The notes beneath the pieces were generated by a model that was given only the letters and a program-made list of their open reading frames with translations, had not been told where the DNA came from and made no database searches. Of a stretch of 64,000 bases of DNA, positions 46,490-56,721 are shown in pieces. Location of the stretch: NCBI GenBank assembly GCA_944739405.2, contig OX123183.2, forward strand, positions 118,242,331-118,306,330. Direction: 5' to 3'. The DNA is from Euclidia mi. Its lineage: Eukaryota; Arthropoda; Insecta; Lepidoptera; Erebidae. Position numbers and translations under genes: made by a program. The first letter of the stretch is position 1; each line of letters begins with the position of its first letter.

Positions 46490-46810
46490 TTTTGTTACGA
46501 ACGCTAAGCAGGTAGTAGAGCCTCGCTGATTTCAGCACCAATGGGCCGGCTCGACCGGGGAAGTACTACCCTCTCACAGAAAATCGACGTAAAGTAACAG
46601 TACCCAAACTGTTGCGTTTCGTTCGGTGAGTGAGAGTGCCGGAGGCCCATCCCCTATTCCTTCTCCTTCATCCCATTCCTCCTCTTGTCCCTTTTCCCAA
46701 CCCCAAGGGGCGACAACGCCCTTGTGACTCCTATGGTGTTGCTAGTGTCCATGGGCGGCGGTAATTGCTTACCATCAGGCAATCCGTCTGCTCGTTTGCC
46801 GCCTAATTAA
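46490..46810 (+). mobile_element. Interspersed repeat common in Lepidoptera
   Basis: 'GGCCGGCTCGACCGGGGAAG', a pyrimidine-rich stretch of CCCATTCC type, 'ccatgggcggcggtaattgc' and an end 'CGTCTGCTCGTTTGCCGCCT' followed by A-rich sequence. I recognise the last motif as a very frequent lepidopteran repeat. The family name is not certain from sequence alone. Confidence 0.65.
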
Positions 46811-48109
46811 GAAAAATACACATTTTAAGCCTTGACAACATTGTAAAACATACTTACTTGTTTATCTCTTTAGCGTAACAGATGTAAATTCTTAGAAAAT
46901 AAAACAGCTCGCAAACACGCTCCAAGTATACTTACAAGATGTAACGCTTACTCTCCGTAGATGTAAGGCGACAATCAATTGAGTTTCACGCGGTGCACCT
47001 CTATTGTTCAAAGTTAAATTGCTTTCACGTCTTCAACGGTCGACGTCATACTCTAACGATTAGACTATAACCATAGACTTAGCGAGGAACATAGCGATGA
47101 GCGGAGCGACTTGCAACAGCCCATGACGCGTGCTACTCTGAGATAACGGTAAAGGCGACGGAACAGAACGCGAAATTGGCATTTTATCGCTTGTCGTTAT
47201 TGCGTGTCGCGTCGCTCTTCGCTACTGTCTTGCCTGGTTGTATTGCTCTTGTACGAGATAAAATACTGTACACGATTCAAAACTGTAAAAATACGTAGAA
47301 TTCAGTCAAATTGGGGAATGGATGATGTAATTTCGGTGAATTGTTTTTGGTTACAAAGGCGGTTCTAGATAATTTCGTGTGTCGCGTACTTCACAAGCAT
47401 AGCGTAGTTTCACGTCTCTGCTGAAATGAAGGAATTTCAGGATCATTTCGGTCTAAAGAGTATGTTTAGAGTTTTGAAAAATATAGACACTAATTTATCA
47501 AATAATCTTTGTGTTGAATTTTGAATTGGTTGGAATTGAACCTCAACTGCCAACTTTGTTGCCAGCCTGTAAATATTTTCATAACTACGCCACACAGCAT
47601 TATATAAGAATATATAAATAATAATATATAAATACGCCACCACTTCATAATCGGAACACAAAATAAACTTAAAACATCCTATCTACATCCAATGCTACAA
47701 ACCATTAACAACTCTATTACAATATCATGCAGTCTAAAATTGTTGAATGAACGTTTAGCTTTGTACAGGGAAAGTTTTAAACGGTGACCGTAGTGCGGCT
47801 GACGAAGTGTCGGTACGGGTGACGGGACCATTATGCCATGGTTACAGTTTGATTCGGCTGTGTTTGGCGTGTGAAGTTTGGTTAAACCGTTTTATACTAT
47901 GTTGCTGTAGGTCTATGTAAAATACATAGACGTGGGAGTAATTGGTTTTTGGCTGGGTGTCTAATGAATATTTTTGAAAATGATTTTTGTGACCATGTTT
48001 TTAATATAAGGCTTGCGAGGTGCTTGGCACTTTTGCCAGGATCCTGAAAATATTCTAAATCTGGTGTAAATGCCCACAAAATTGCAGTATTTACGTACTT
48101 AACTTACTG
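46811..48109. other. No gene recognised
   Basis: Mostly AT-rich. A GC-richer stretch with many CpGs lies at about 47030-47240 and could be a promoter or old repeat, but I see no TATA/Inr arrangement or coding exon to support that. Confidence 0.4.
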
Positions 48110-48481
48110 TGTGGTGTATATTTGACCGACAGAGTAAAGAATTGTGTGATAAGAGAGTGTAGTGGGATAAAAGAAAAAGGCATGTTAAGATGGTTTGGGC
48201 ACATGGAGAAGATGGATGACAAAAGACTGACAAAGAAGATATATAAGGCAAGTGTGAATAGGACAGGGCGAAGGGGAAGACCTAGGCGGACGTTCTCTGA
48301 TTGGAGACATCCTAAAAAAAGGACAGGTCAGAAGTACTCTAAACAGAAGAGCATGCATGAGAAACTTGATGGGAGTGAATGAAGCAAGAAAGGTATGTCA
48401 GGATCGTGGCAAATGGCGTTCCGTAGTCTCTGCCTACCCCTCCGGGAAACAGGCGTGAGTCTATTTATGTATGTACGTACT
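48110..48481 (+). pseudogene. RTE-type LINE 3' end
   Basis: Encodes KGMLRWFGHMEKMDDKRL, a basic RTGRRGRPRRTFSDW run, and after a frameshift the terminal residues DRGKWRSVVSAYPSGKQA followed by TGA and a TATGTACGTAC tail. This is the C-terminus of an RTE-type ORF2. The final ten codons and stop are the same DNA box as the 3' tail of the SINEs in this window. No RT or endonuclease domain. Confidence 0.85.
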
Positions 48482-48559
48482 TAATTGAAAGAATTGCCAA
48501 GAAGGATCCACTCTACTATTCTTCCAAATTCATACCACAACAAAATTTTCGAATACAAA

Positions 48560-48705
48560 TTGGTAATTCAATCACTAACCTCTTAGCGTTGTCCCAGTTG
48601 TAACCCAGAGACCGGTTACTAGTCTCACCGGATTTGGTTTTTCCAAGGAGCTACTGGTTGCCTATCGTCTGCAACCCAAAGGGCTTGCGATATCTCATGG
48701 CACAG
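48560..48705 (-). mobile_element. Reversed SINE S1 body fragment
   Basis: 'cctcttagcgttgtcccagt' through 'gggcttgcgatatctcatgg' is the inverse of the S1 body's 3' half (compare 1530-1660). No head. Confidence 0.65.
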
Positions 48706-48715
48706 TGGCCCAATT

Positions 48716-48961
48716 CTCGTATTTTTATATGACATTGATATTATATTTTGAATAGGTACTCAGAAACAGTATTCTGATAACCTTATGTCATTGTCGTATA
48801 ATTTGAAATAAACAGTTCATCGTTGACACATATTTTGACACTTGTTTCAATTTACGATCTCGTTACGATTTCATTCAATTATAGAAGAATACGATTTTTG
48901 TGACGTAAGTATGACACTGACATTATATCGAAACTGTATTTATTTAGGAAAATTGGGCCCC
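48716..48961. mobile_element. MITE M3
   Basis: Left end TGGCCCAATTCTCGTATTTT, right end TAGGAAAATTGGGCCCC. The body matches 10611 and 63322. Inserted at the edge of the reversed SINE. Target duplication not resolved. Confidence 0.75.
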
Positions 48962-48989
48962 TAACTAGTGACAGTCTAACCACAGGTAC

Positions 48990-49095
48990 TGGACTTCTTA
49001 AAACGACTGTCAAAGATCTTCAATGCAATGCAAGCTTATGGCTGAGGGCTTAACGTGCTCTCCGAGGCACGAGGCAAGCAGTATTTAATAATTTC
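48990..49095 (-). mobile_element. Reversed SINE S1 body fragment
   Basis: 'gactgtcaaagatcttcaat' through 'cttaacgtgctctccgaggc' is the inverse of the S1 body middle. It probably belongs to the same SINE as 48560-48705, split by MITE M3. Confidence 0.6.
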
Positions 49096-52000
49096 CATTT
49101 TATTATAATCTTGTGTGCTACTCGTGAGTCTAAAATATTTATTTATTTATTTATCTATACACTAAATATTATTTAATATCTTTACACTAAATACCTAAAT
49201 GGCAATTCAGTTGGTATATTGGTAATTAAAAAGCTTGACAGAGTGACAGGGCGGTCGCAGTATCGTGTAATTAGTTTACTGTTGAAAGCTTTCAGGCATC
49301 TCTAAATAATTACTTAGGTGTGTGTACAATGCCTGTACACATGTTGGCTAGTTGTAGGTATGTGTATGCAAATGTGATGATGTCTGGAAGTATCCAAAGT
49401 CTTTAGCAGCGTTCTGAATATCTATGAACGGTTAGGCAGCGTGTATCATGATATTAGCTTTGTAGCAGTAGCGATTCAGAGCTCTGGTCTGAGAGCCCAG
49501 ACTCTAGGATTGAATATTGTGTCTTAGGGGACTTTATCAACATTCTAGCCACAAAGAGCACCCAGTATCGACGCCAATTTATGGATAATATTTTATGGAT
49601 CACACATATTATACTGTCACATGAAGGAATCTAGCCCTTAATGTTCGGCCCAGTGGCAAGCAAGGTGGTCGGCCGCTTAATCGACAACGTCACTACTGCA
49701 GTCAACACGGATAAAAATATCAAACAGGGAACTATAACACATTGCTCGTCTCGGGAACCGTACGCGTCTGTGTTTTGAAATTTTTAAGAAAATAACACTT
49801 AAATACGAAACAAAAACGCCAAACTGTACTTACAGACAAGTGCTCATGTTTCGATAAAACAGTACCTACAGCATTATCTCATTTTCTAAATTACATTACA
49901 ATTTAACACTCTTACCTACTTACCTACCTATATTCGCAACTACAAAATACGATTCGCCTTCAAAATCAACCAACATGTTTATATTTTAATTTTCCAGAAA
50001 AACCTGACATCTACATGTTGTATTACTTCAAATAACCTTTTAAAATGTAATAAAATAATCCTTTACATCATATTCTGAACACGAAAAGGTCTTTATACGT
50101 TGCCAAGAAACTAAATCAAAATCCGAAAACAGAAAATACAAATTAACTACCATCGCAAATTACATTTCAACATCAAAAAAATAAATAAAACGCGAGACAT
50201 ACAAAATCCAAGACGAATGATCAAATAAGAACAAAATAAAAATGAAAGGCGAAACGTAAAAAAATTTTCTCCGTTCTACGTTAAGCATTCGGTGCTGGTA
50301 CCATGTTAGTTGATAAAATTCGCGCACGGCACAGTTTTCAAAGCAAAAACGGCGACAGAGCCCGCTGATTACCTTCATTTTCTTGGGGCACGCATATACC
50401 CCTGGGGATAGGGGGGTGCGGGGGTACCCCACAATTTATTTCGCCTCATCAAAACGTCAACACGTTGACGTGTATTTTAGGGATTTTAATCGGGCGATCC
50501 CACGCCCCGGGCGTCCCGTCCCTCTATGTAAATGCTCGGCCCGTTCGTACCAGTAATTGTTTTCGTTGAAAATTGACACGTACCCCGTTTTAGTTCTGCC
50601 GCGTGTTACAACGTGTTTTTTGGCGCTAAGAATCTAGTTAAGTGAATTTAAATTTTGTTATTTAAATGATTTTATATTTATGCTTGTTATTGTGGTGAAC
50701 AAGCTTTTGAGTATGGACGTTATTTTTCATGAAACACCTTTACAACTGAGCGATTTCTTGGAAGTGTGAGATATAAACTATATAAAATATAAGCTAGAAA
50801 ATGTCTTCAATAAGAATAAAATGGCTATTTGATTTAATAGGCTAGAGAGAAGTGGAAATATATTTACTAGATGAAAATGTCGTTCGAATTGCGAATTATC
50901 TAGTTATGGAATCTATATGAATACTAATATGGAATCGCTTGAAAAACTAGCGTAGGTAGTTGAGCAATGAAACACGTAATCATATTGAAATCCACATAAA
51001 AATATCCTAATAATACAGTCACTAATTCTCACAACTTCGGGTCTAGTAGTGACTCCGTGAAGTTCTGAGTTTGATTCCCATGCAGGGTACAGTTGTAGGT
51101 ATGATTCTATCCTTCAGGGACTGCAAGTATTGTGCTTTATTTAATTTCTTGTTTATTTTTTTCAATTTCATTTGATCTGTGTGAAAATTACTACTTATTT
51201 AAAGGCTGTGAGACCAACTTTGGTTTTTCACCGCCAGAAAAGTAGGTTAAATAATTATGAGGACTGAATTCTTTTTTGTGGCACTCTTACACCGAAAAAT
51301 AATAATAAAATTAAATCAGAATAAGATTGAAGACATCAAGTTTCAATAGATATCAAGTGTTTAATTATATTTTAGTGTTTTCAAATAATTTGAATATCCA
51401 GTGACAAACCATAATTGTATTAAGTCAAATCTTGAAATAGTTCATACCTTAGATGAGGTTTCGTTTTTTTTTTATAGACTCACGCATGTATCCCCAAAGT
51501 AGACAGAGGTGTAATATAACACCCACATTTCTCTATGAATTTAATTATTTTGTGATAGAAATATAGCTAATGAGACTAGATTCTATTACAATAACAGTGA
51601 CAAAAACTATGTTATACATATAGTAGTTGAACCTTAAAAGCAAGGCTTGAAAGGGTACTTTTGTGACAGATCGTTGAGACGTACGAGAATAGGCGTGTCA
51701 TAACTAGAAATTCAAAATTTATTTTTATGTATCATAATTCAGCTCTATTTTACTATATCGTGAAGAAAATCCTCCTTGATCGTACAGTCAAGTGAAGAAA
51801 AGTCGTTAAAAAGTTTATAACACAGTCCGCGAAAGATTTTTGGTTTCAGTTTCTTTGAAACTGCTCAGGTGAAATCTTCAAACGTAATTCTAGAATATTT
51901 TCTTAAGTAATACACATATACGTTAAATACCTGAACGTAGAGTTGTGGAAACAGCCCGTGCTATCAATACCAAAGCGTTAAATGGTTATCGTTCAAAGAA

Positions 52001-52269
52001 TATAATATATTAAACCGATTACTAAACATGAGTTGTACCATCCATTGCTAAATAATTAGTATAATAATCTAAATCTAATTTCAGCAAAACATTTATGCTG
52101 TTTCATGCCAAACTTTTCGCAAATGAATTTCGCGAACGCACATGAACGTTCACAGTGACGTCATCAGAAAATAGCTACGATTCAATTACCTACGTATAAC
52201 CATGCGTATAAACGTTTTTCTTTCAATTTTCCACGTGATTTATTCCTTAACTGGGAATAAATAATACCT
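49096..52269. other. Upstream of retrotransposon, no gene recognised
   Basis: Long AT-rich stretch. A GC-rich segment at about 50340-50630 is the best promoter-like candidate, but no exon can be supported. A reversed SINE tail fragment lies near 51470-51545 ('agactcacgcatgtatcccc'). Confidence 0.4.
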
Positions 52270-52350
52270 ACACAGTGAGTTGTGTTTCTGAGAAGTTAGT
52301 TAAGAAGAGAGTTGTTTTCTTATTTTTTAGGTAATTTGTAATCCTTGGCA

Positions 52351-53871
52351 ATGTCTACCCATATGATGACTCGGAAGGCAACGGCCAAGGAGGTGGAAAA
52401 TAAATTAAGAATAACTCTGCTCGAGTTAAAGAAATACAAGGATGACAACAGTCAATTATTAAGGGAACGCGTTGACTGTGAAGAAGAAATTAAAATTGTA
52501 AATGACCGTATATCTGAGCTGAAGACACAACTCACGGAGCTGCATATAGAGCATATGGATGTCTTGGATCAACGGGACAGACTACGAGAAGAAGTAAGGT
52601 GTTTCAGCAGCTGCGACGAAATTTACTCCAGACAACTTAGCCGCAATGCGGAGTTAGAAGCAAGTCTCAATGAGGCTTATGGCAGAATTTCAACTCTAGA
52701 AGACACAATTGCGGCCTTTAACAGTACTGCTACTCACAACTTATTCTCTGAGCTCCTGGGTGACAAAATTAATGTGCTAAAAGCTCTTAAATGTAACTGT
52801 TTCAAAAAATGCCTTAGTAAGAATAAATTTAGAAAATTGTTTAAGTTAAATAAATTAATTAAGAAACTTAGATCTGGTCCTAAGTGGTCTACCAAATTGA
52901 GTCAGTATGCACAAGATAACTGTAAATTAAATAAAGAGTGTGAGTCTCTTTTATTAAAGCTTGAGGAAACAAATGAAGAATTAGTTTCTGGTAGGTTGTT
53001 ATATGAACAACACACAAGTGAGTTGCAAGCACAAATATCAAATCTACAAGCTCAACTCACTAGAACTATAATGGAACACCAGAATGAGACTCATGAATAC
53101 ATCTTAAAATATGAAGAAATTTCAAGAGTTGGTCGAGAAAATTTAAAACAACTTATCTCATTATCCAACTCTAATAATTACTGTTCCAGTTGTACAACTA
53201 AGTGTGCGACTACACCTGCTGAATCAATAGAATTGAATGTACATGGATGTCAGTATAATACACAAAACAAACTGCATCCAGTAAAGACTGACAGTAAGAA
53301 TGTAATAATTTTTTCAGACCAACTGGGAGTGGGTTTAGGGAGCTTAATTGATCATTACACTGAGCAACCAGTACAGAACTTTTGTTCACCTGGAGCTCAG
53401 TCTTGTACCCTAGTTGATAAGATTAAGAATGCCGACTTGAATGCACAAACTACTGTCATCATATTGTATGGTGACAGCTCATTAGTCTCCAAAAACAGTC
53501 TCATAGAATTAACAGACTTAATGATAGATGTTAGCACAAAAATAGGATGTAGCTTTATTATTTGTGCATTGCCTTATTCATATGCTCTCACAGATGACCA
53601 AAACAGGCAGATAGGCAAATTAAATCTATTATTGTACAATAGGACATGTCATAGTGACAGGATTTTATTTTTTGACACTAATATTTTTATTAGTAATTTC
53701 TTTTTAACAAAAGATACTATGTATCTTTCTTATGTACATAGGCGACAACTTGCTAAATTATTAGCATTTAATTTATATACTGACAGGAGTACTACTAGAG
53801 TACTTAAGAATTTGGTAGATAATAGTTATACCAATAGTAGTATTGACACATCTATTAGTTTAAACTATTAG
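52351..53871 (+). CDS. Retrotransposon ORF1: coiled-coil protein with degenerate SGNH-like domain
   Basis: About 506 residues from the ATG at 52351; the codon two before it (52345) is TTG and I do not use it. Residues about 10-120 and 190-265 are Leu/Glu/Lys-rich with heptad spacing, so they are probable coiled coils. A basic Cys-containing segment (CNCFKKCLSKNKFRKLFKLN) lies between them. From about residue 315 the layout follows the SGNH/esterase domain of CR1/L2 ORF1: 'IIFSDQLGVGL' at the GDS block, 'VIILYGDSS' at the GTND block, and 'DTMYLSYVHRRQLAKLLA' at the D-x-x-H block. The expected Ser and His appear as Gln and Tyr, so activity is doubtful. Role inferred: RNA-binding chaperone of the retrotransposition particle. 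It overlaps the ORF2 frame at its end. Confidence 0.85.
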   Translation: MSTHMMTRKATAKEVENKLRITLLELKKYKDDNSQLLRERVDCEEEIKIVNDRISELKTQLTELHIEHMDVLDQRDRLREEVRCFSSCDEIYSRQLSRNAELEASLNEAYGRISTLEDTIAAFNSTATHNLFSELLGDKINVLKALKCNCFKKCLSKNKFRKLFKLNKLIKKLRSGPKWSTKLSQYAQDNCKLNKECESLLLKLEETNEELVSGRLLYEQHTSELQAQISNLQAQLTRTIMEHQNETHEYILKYEEISRVGRENLKQLISLSNSNNYCSSCTTKCATTPAESIELNVHGCQYNTQNKLHPVKTDSKNVIIFSDQLGVGLGSLIDHYTEQPVQNFCSPGAQSCTLVDKIKNADLNAQTTVIILYGDSSLVSKNSLIELTDLMIDVSTKIGCSFIICALPYSYALTDDQNRQIGKLNLLLYNRTCHSDRILFFDTNIFISNFFLTKDTMYLSYVHRRQLAKLLAFNLYTDRSTTRVLKNLVDNSYTNSSIDTSISLNY

Positions 53872-53937
53872 ATGAGACAACAGATAGGCTTTCATGTGTT
53901 TTAAACTTAGTTCATCAAAACATACAAGGCCTATCTG
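53859..53937 (+). promoter_or_regulatory. Candidate programmed -1 ribosomal frameshift signal
   Basis: A slippery heptamer T TTA AAC, in ORF1 codon phase, at 53859-53865. The ORF1 stop TAG is at 53869-53871. A stem of 12 pairs follows: CAGATAGGCTTT (53881-53892) with AAGGCCTATCTG (53926-53937), with one U-G pair. The spacer is 15 nt, longer than the usual 5-9. The -1 frame opens just after TAG at 53856-53858 and runs into the endonuclease. TAG is directly followed by ATG (53872), but that frame closes after 10 codons, so simple reinitiation would not make ORF2. Confidence 0.6.
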
Positions 53938-55757
53938 GCAAAGAATTAGAAATAGATTTATTTTTAAATAAACATAAGATTGATATCTTATGTATTACAG
54001 AACATTGGTTGCGAGGTGACCAATTAATATTTAACAATCAACATTACTCAGTTATAAGTGCATTCGTAAGAAAGAAGGCTATTCGTGGTGGCTCTCTAAT
54101 ATATGTATGTATTAGTTTGAAATGTAAAGAACGTAAGGATATAGCTAAACTTTCTATCGAGCGCAATGCTGAGATTTCTTGTGTTGAGCTTGAACAACAT
54201 ATTATAGTGTGTGTGTATCGACCACCACAAAGCGACTTTACTCAGTTTGAAAGCATTATTGAGGATGTCTTAAAACACATAATTTCTAGTAGGAGGTCTA
54301 TAATCGTATGCGGCGATTTTAATGTCAATTTGTTAGAAAAATCACCAATTTGTACTAGGTTAGTTAGCTTATTTAGGTCATTTAATTTAAATGTTTTGTT
54401 CTCTGAACCAACTAGAATAACCTCACATTCGTCTACATGCTTAGATAATGTTTTTTGCAATTGTCTTTATTTAAGTAAGGCTGTTTTAACTGACTTGACA
54501 TCGGATCACTGCGGGCAAAAGGTTGTAATTCCAACTAATACAACCCCTAAAGTACAAGAAATTACATGTAGGCCAATGACCTCTGCTCGCCTAAAACACT
54601 TTAGTAATGATGTTGCTGCCAAGACCGCCAGTATTGACTTAACCGTTGATGATCCTGATGAATTATATAAATGCTTATTTAAAATTGTTAATGATGAGTA
54701 CAATAAAATTTTTAAACTGAAGACGTTTGCAAGGAGCATTAAAGTAAATTTTTGTGATTGGGCAACAGTAGGTATATACAAAAGTAGAGCTAGGTTGTAT
54801 GATCTATATGGTATGAAGAAATACAATTTTAATCCTGAATTTATTCAATATGTTAGAAATTATTCAAAGGTTTTTAAGAGGACATGTGCTTTAGCCAAAT
54901 CCTTATATTTAAGCAATAAAATCAAAGAATCCAAGAACAAAATTAAAACTACTTGGAGCATTATTAACAATGAGACTGGTCGAGCTAAATTGGTAGATAA
55001 CAATTATGAATTAAAATTTAATGGTGAAATTATTACTAGGAAAACTGATGTTGCTCAGACATTTAACAATTTCTTCATAAACATACCAGTGAACACAACC
55101 AGCTGTCTAGATTCATGTCCAAACAAAGCAGAAATGTTGGTTAGGGGCAATGTGAATGAGTGTGATGTGCTTTTTAATTTTAAATATATTGACACCAATG
55201 ACATACTGAAGGTATTCAAGACGCTCAATAATAAAAAATCTGTTGACTTATGGGGCATTTCTGTTAAACTTGTGCGACAAATTATTTCTAGCTTAGCTCC
55301 ATATTTAGCTGCAATATTCAACAGATGCGTAGATACAGGAGTATTTCCTGATCTAATGAAACACAGTAAAGTAATACCATTATTCAAAAAGGGATCAAAG
55401 AGCGACCCTAGTAATTTTCGGCCAATTTCTATCTTGCCTGCTATTAGTAAAATTTTTGAAAAGATTATTTTGCATCAACTAGAGAGCCACTTTCACACAC
55501 ATAATTTATTTCACAGTGAACAGTATGGCTTTACTAAGGGTCGCTCCACCGTTGATGCCGGTGTAACTTTGTTAAAACATATTTTTAATGCTTGGGAAAA
55601 CTCGAAGGATGCCATTGGTGTTTTTTGTGACCTATCAAAGGCCTTTGACTGTGTGGAACATAATACGCTTTTACTTAAATTGAAACTTTATGGTATTAGA
55701 GATACCGCACTCAATCTTGTTGCCAGCTACCTTAAGAATTCAGTATGTAGATGTTAA
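53865..55757 (+). pseudogene. Retrotransposon ORF2, first part: APE endonuclease and N-terminal RT
   Basis: Nicks target DNA and primes reverse transcription. The endonuclease motifs are all present: HQN (53913), ITEH with the catalytic Glu (54000), VYRPP (about 54213), CGDFN (54309), LDNVF (about 54441) and SDH (54501). The RT part has FRPISILPAISKIFEKII and motif A FCDLSKAFD (about 55624). No ATG lies in this frame until 54576, after the endonuclease, so initiation must come from ORF1 or a non-AUG codon. The frame ends at a premature stop at 55755-55757, caused by a frame change at 55735-55741. Confidence 0.85.
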
Positions 55758-56721
55758 TGGGAGTAGGTCTCTAGGTTTGCCAGTAGGAATGGGCGTTCCA
55801 CAGGGCTCTATTCTCGGTCCATTTCTTTTTTTAATATATATTAATGATTTGCCGTTCTTTGTACAAAATTTATGTGATATTGTTTTGTTTGCCGACGATA
55901 CGTCACTAATTTTTAAAGTTGATCGTAATTTAAGTAACTTTGATACCGTCAATAACACTCTTGCACAAGTATTAGATTGGTTTTCGACAAATAATTTGGT
56001 ACTCAACTCAAGCAAAACCAAATGTGTTAAATTCTCTTTGCCTAATGTCAAAAGTGTTCCTACTAATATAATTTTAAATAAGGAAACAATTCAACTAGTC
56101 GAATCAACCGTATTCTTAGGTGTAACTTTAGATTGTAAGCTTCAGTGGGGCGCCCAAATATCCTGTCTCGCAGTAAAACTTAGTTCTGCAGCGTTCGCAG
56201 TTAGAAAAGTTAGGGAATTCACAGATATAGATACTGCTAGACTAGTTTACTTTAGTTATTTTCACAGCGTAATGTCTTACGGAATAATGTTATGGGGTAC
56301 AGCTGCTGATATACAGACTATTTTTGTCATTCAAAAAAGGGCCATACGTGCAATTTATAAGTTAGGTGCTAGAGATTCTTTACGTGATAAATTTAAAGAA
56401 GTAGACATATTGACAGTTGCATCGCAATATATATATGCTAACTTAATGTACATTAAGAAAAACTTAATTCTATACCGCAAAAATAGTGATTTGCACAACG
56501 TGAACACAAGGAATAAACATAAACTGGTGGGAACTAACTACCGTCTACATAAAGTTCAGAACTCATTTGCGGGGATTGGTATACGATTTTTCAACAAATT
56601 GCCTCTTGAAATAATGAATTTACCCATGCACAAATACAAACGGACAATTAGGAACTTTCTTTTACAAAGGGGTTATTACACTATTAAGGAATTTTTAAAT
56701 GATAAGACACCGTGGGGATAG
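55738..56721 (+). pseudogene. Retrotransposon ORF2, second part: RT palm and C-terminus
   Basis: Continues RT in the +1-shifted frame: motif B GVPQGSILGPFLFLIYINDLP, catalytic FADD (55888-55899), then FLGVTLDCKLQW. The C-terminal segment 'WGTAADIQTIFVIQKRAIR' is typical of CR1/L2/Jockey ORF2. The stop is TAG at 56719-56721. The junction with the first part fits a loss of 5 nt between short AGAAT-type repeats, but a sequencing error could look the same. Apart from this break the reading is clean, so the insertion is probably young. Confidence 0.85.

Noticed and set aside
52345..52350. TTG start for ORF1 two codons upstream of the ATG
   Set aside because: TTG is a poor start in eukaryotes. The ATG at 52351 is in the same frame and adequate.
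53872..53904. ATG directly after the ORF1 stop as ORF2 start
   Set aside because: It is in the wrong frame and stops after 10 codons. It would work only if this copy has a one-base indel, which is kept as the rival explanation to frameshifting.
53899..53906. Second TTTTAAAC in the stem loop as an alternative slippery site
   Set aside because: It is downstream of the ORF1 stop and so cannot be reached by ORF1 ribosomes.
54009..54011. TTG start for ORF2
   Set aside because: It lies after the catalytic N and E motifs of the endonuclease, so a protein from here would lack the active site. The frame is open upstream to 53859.
54242..56051. Minus-strand frames of 70-110 codons across the retrotransposon
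   Set aside because: Antisense shadows of ORF2.
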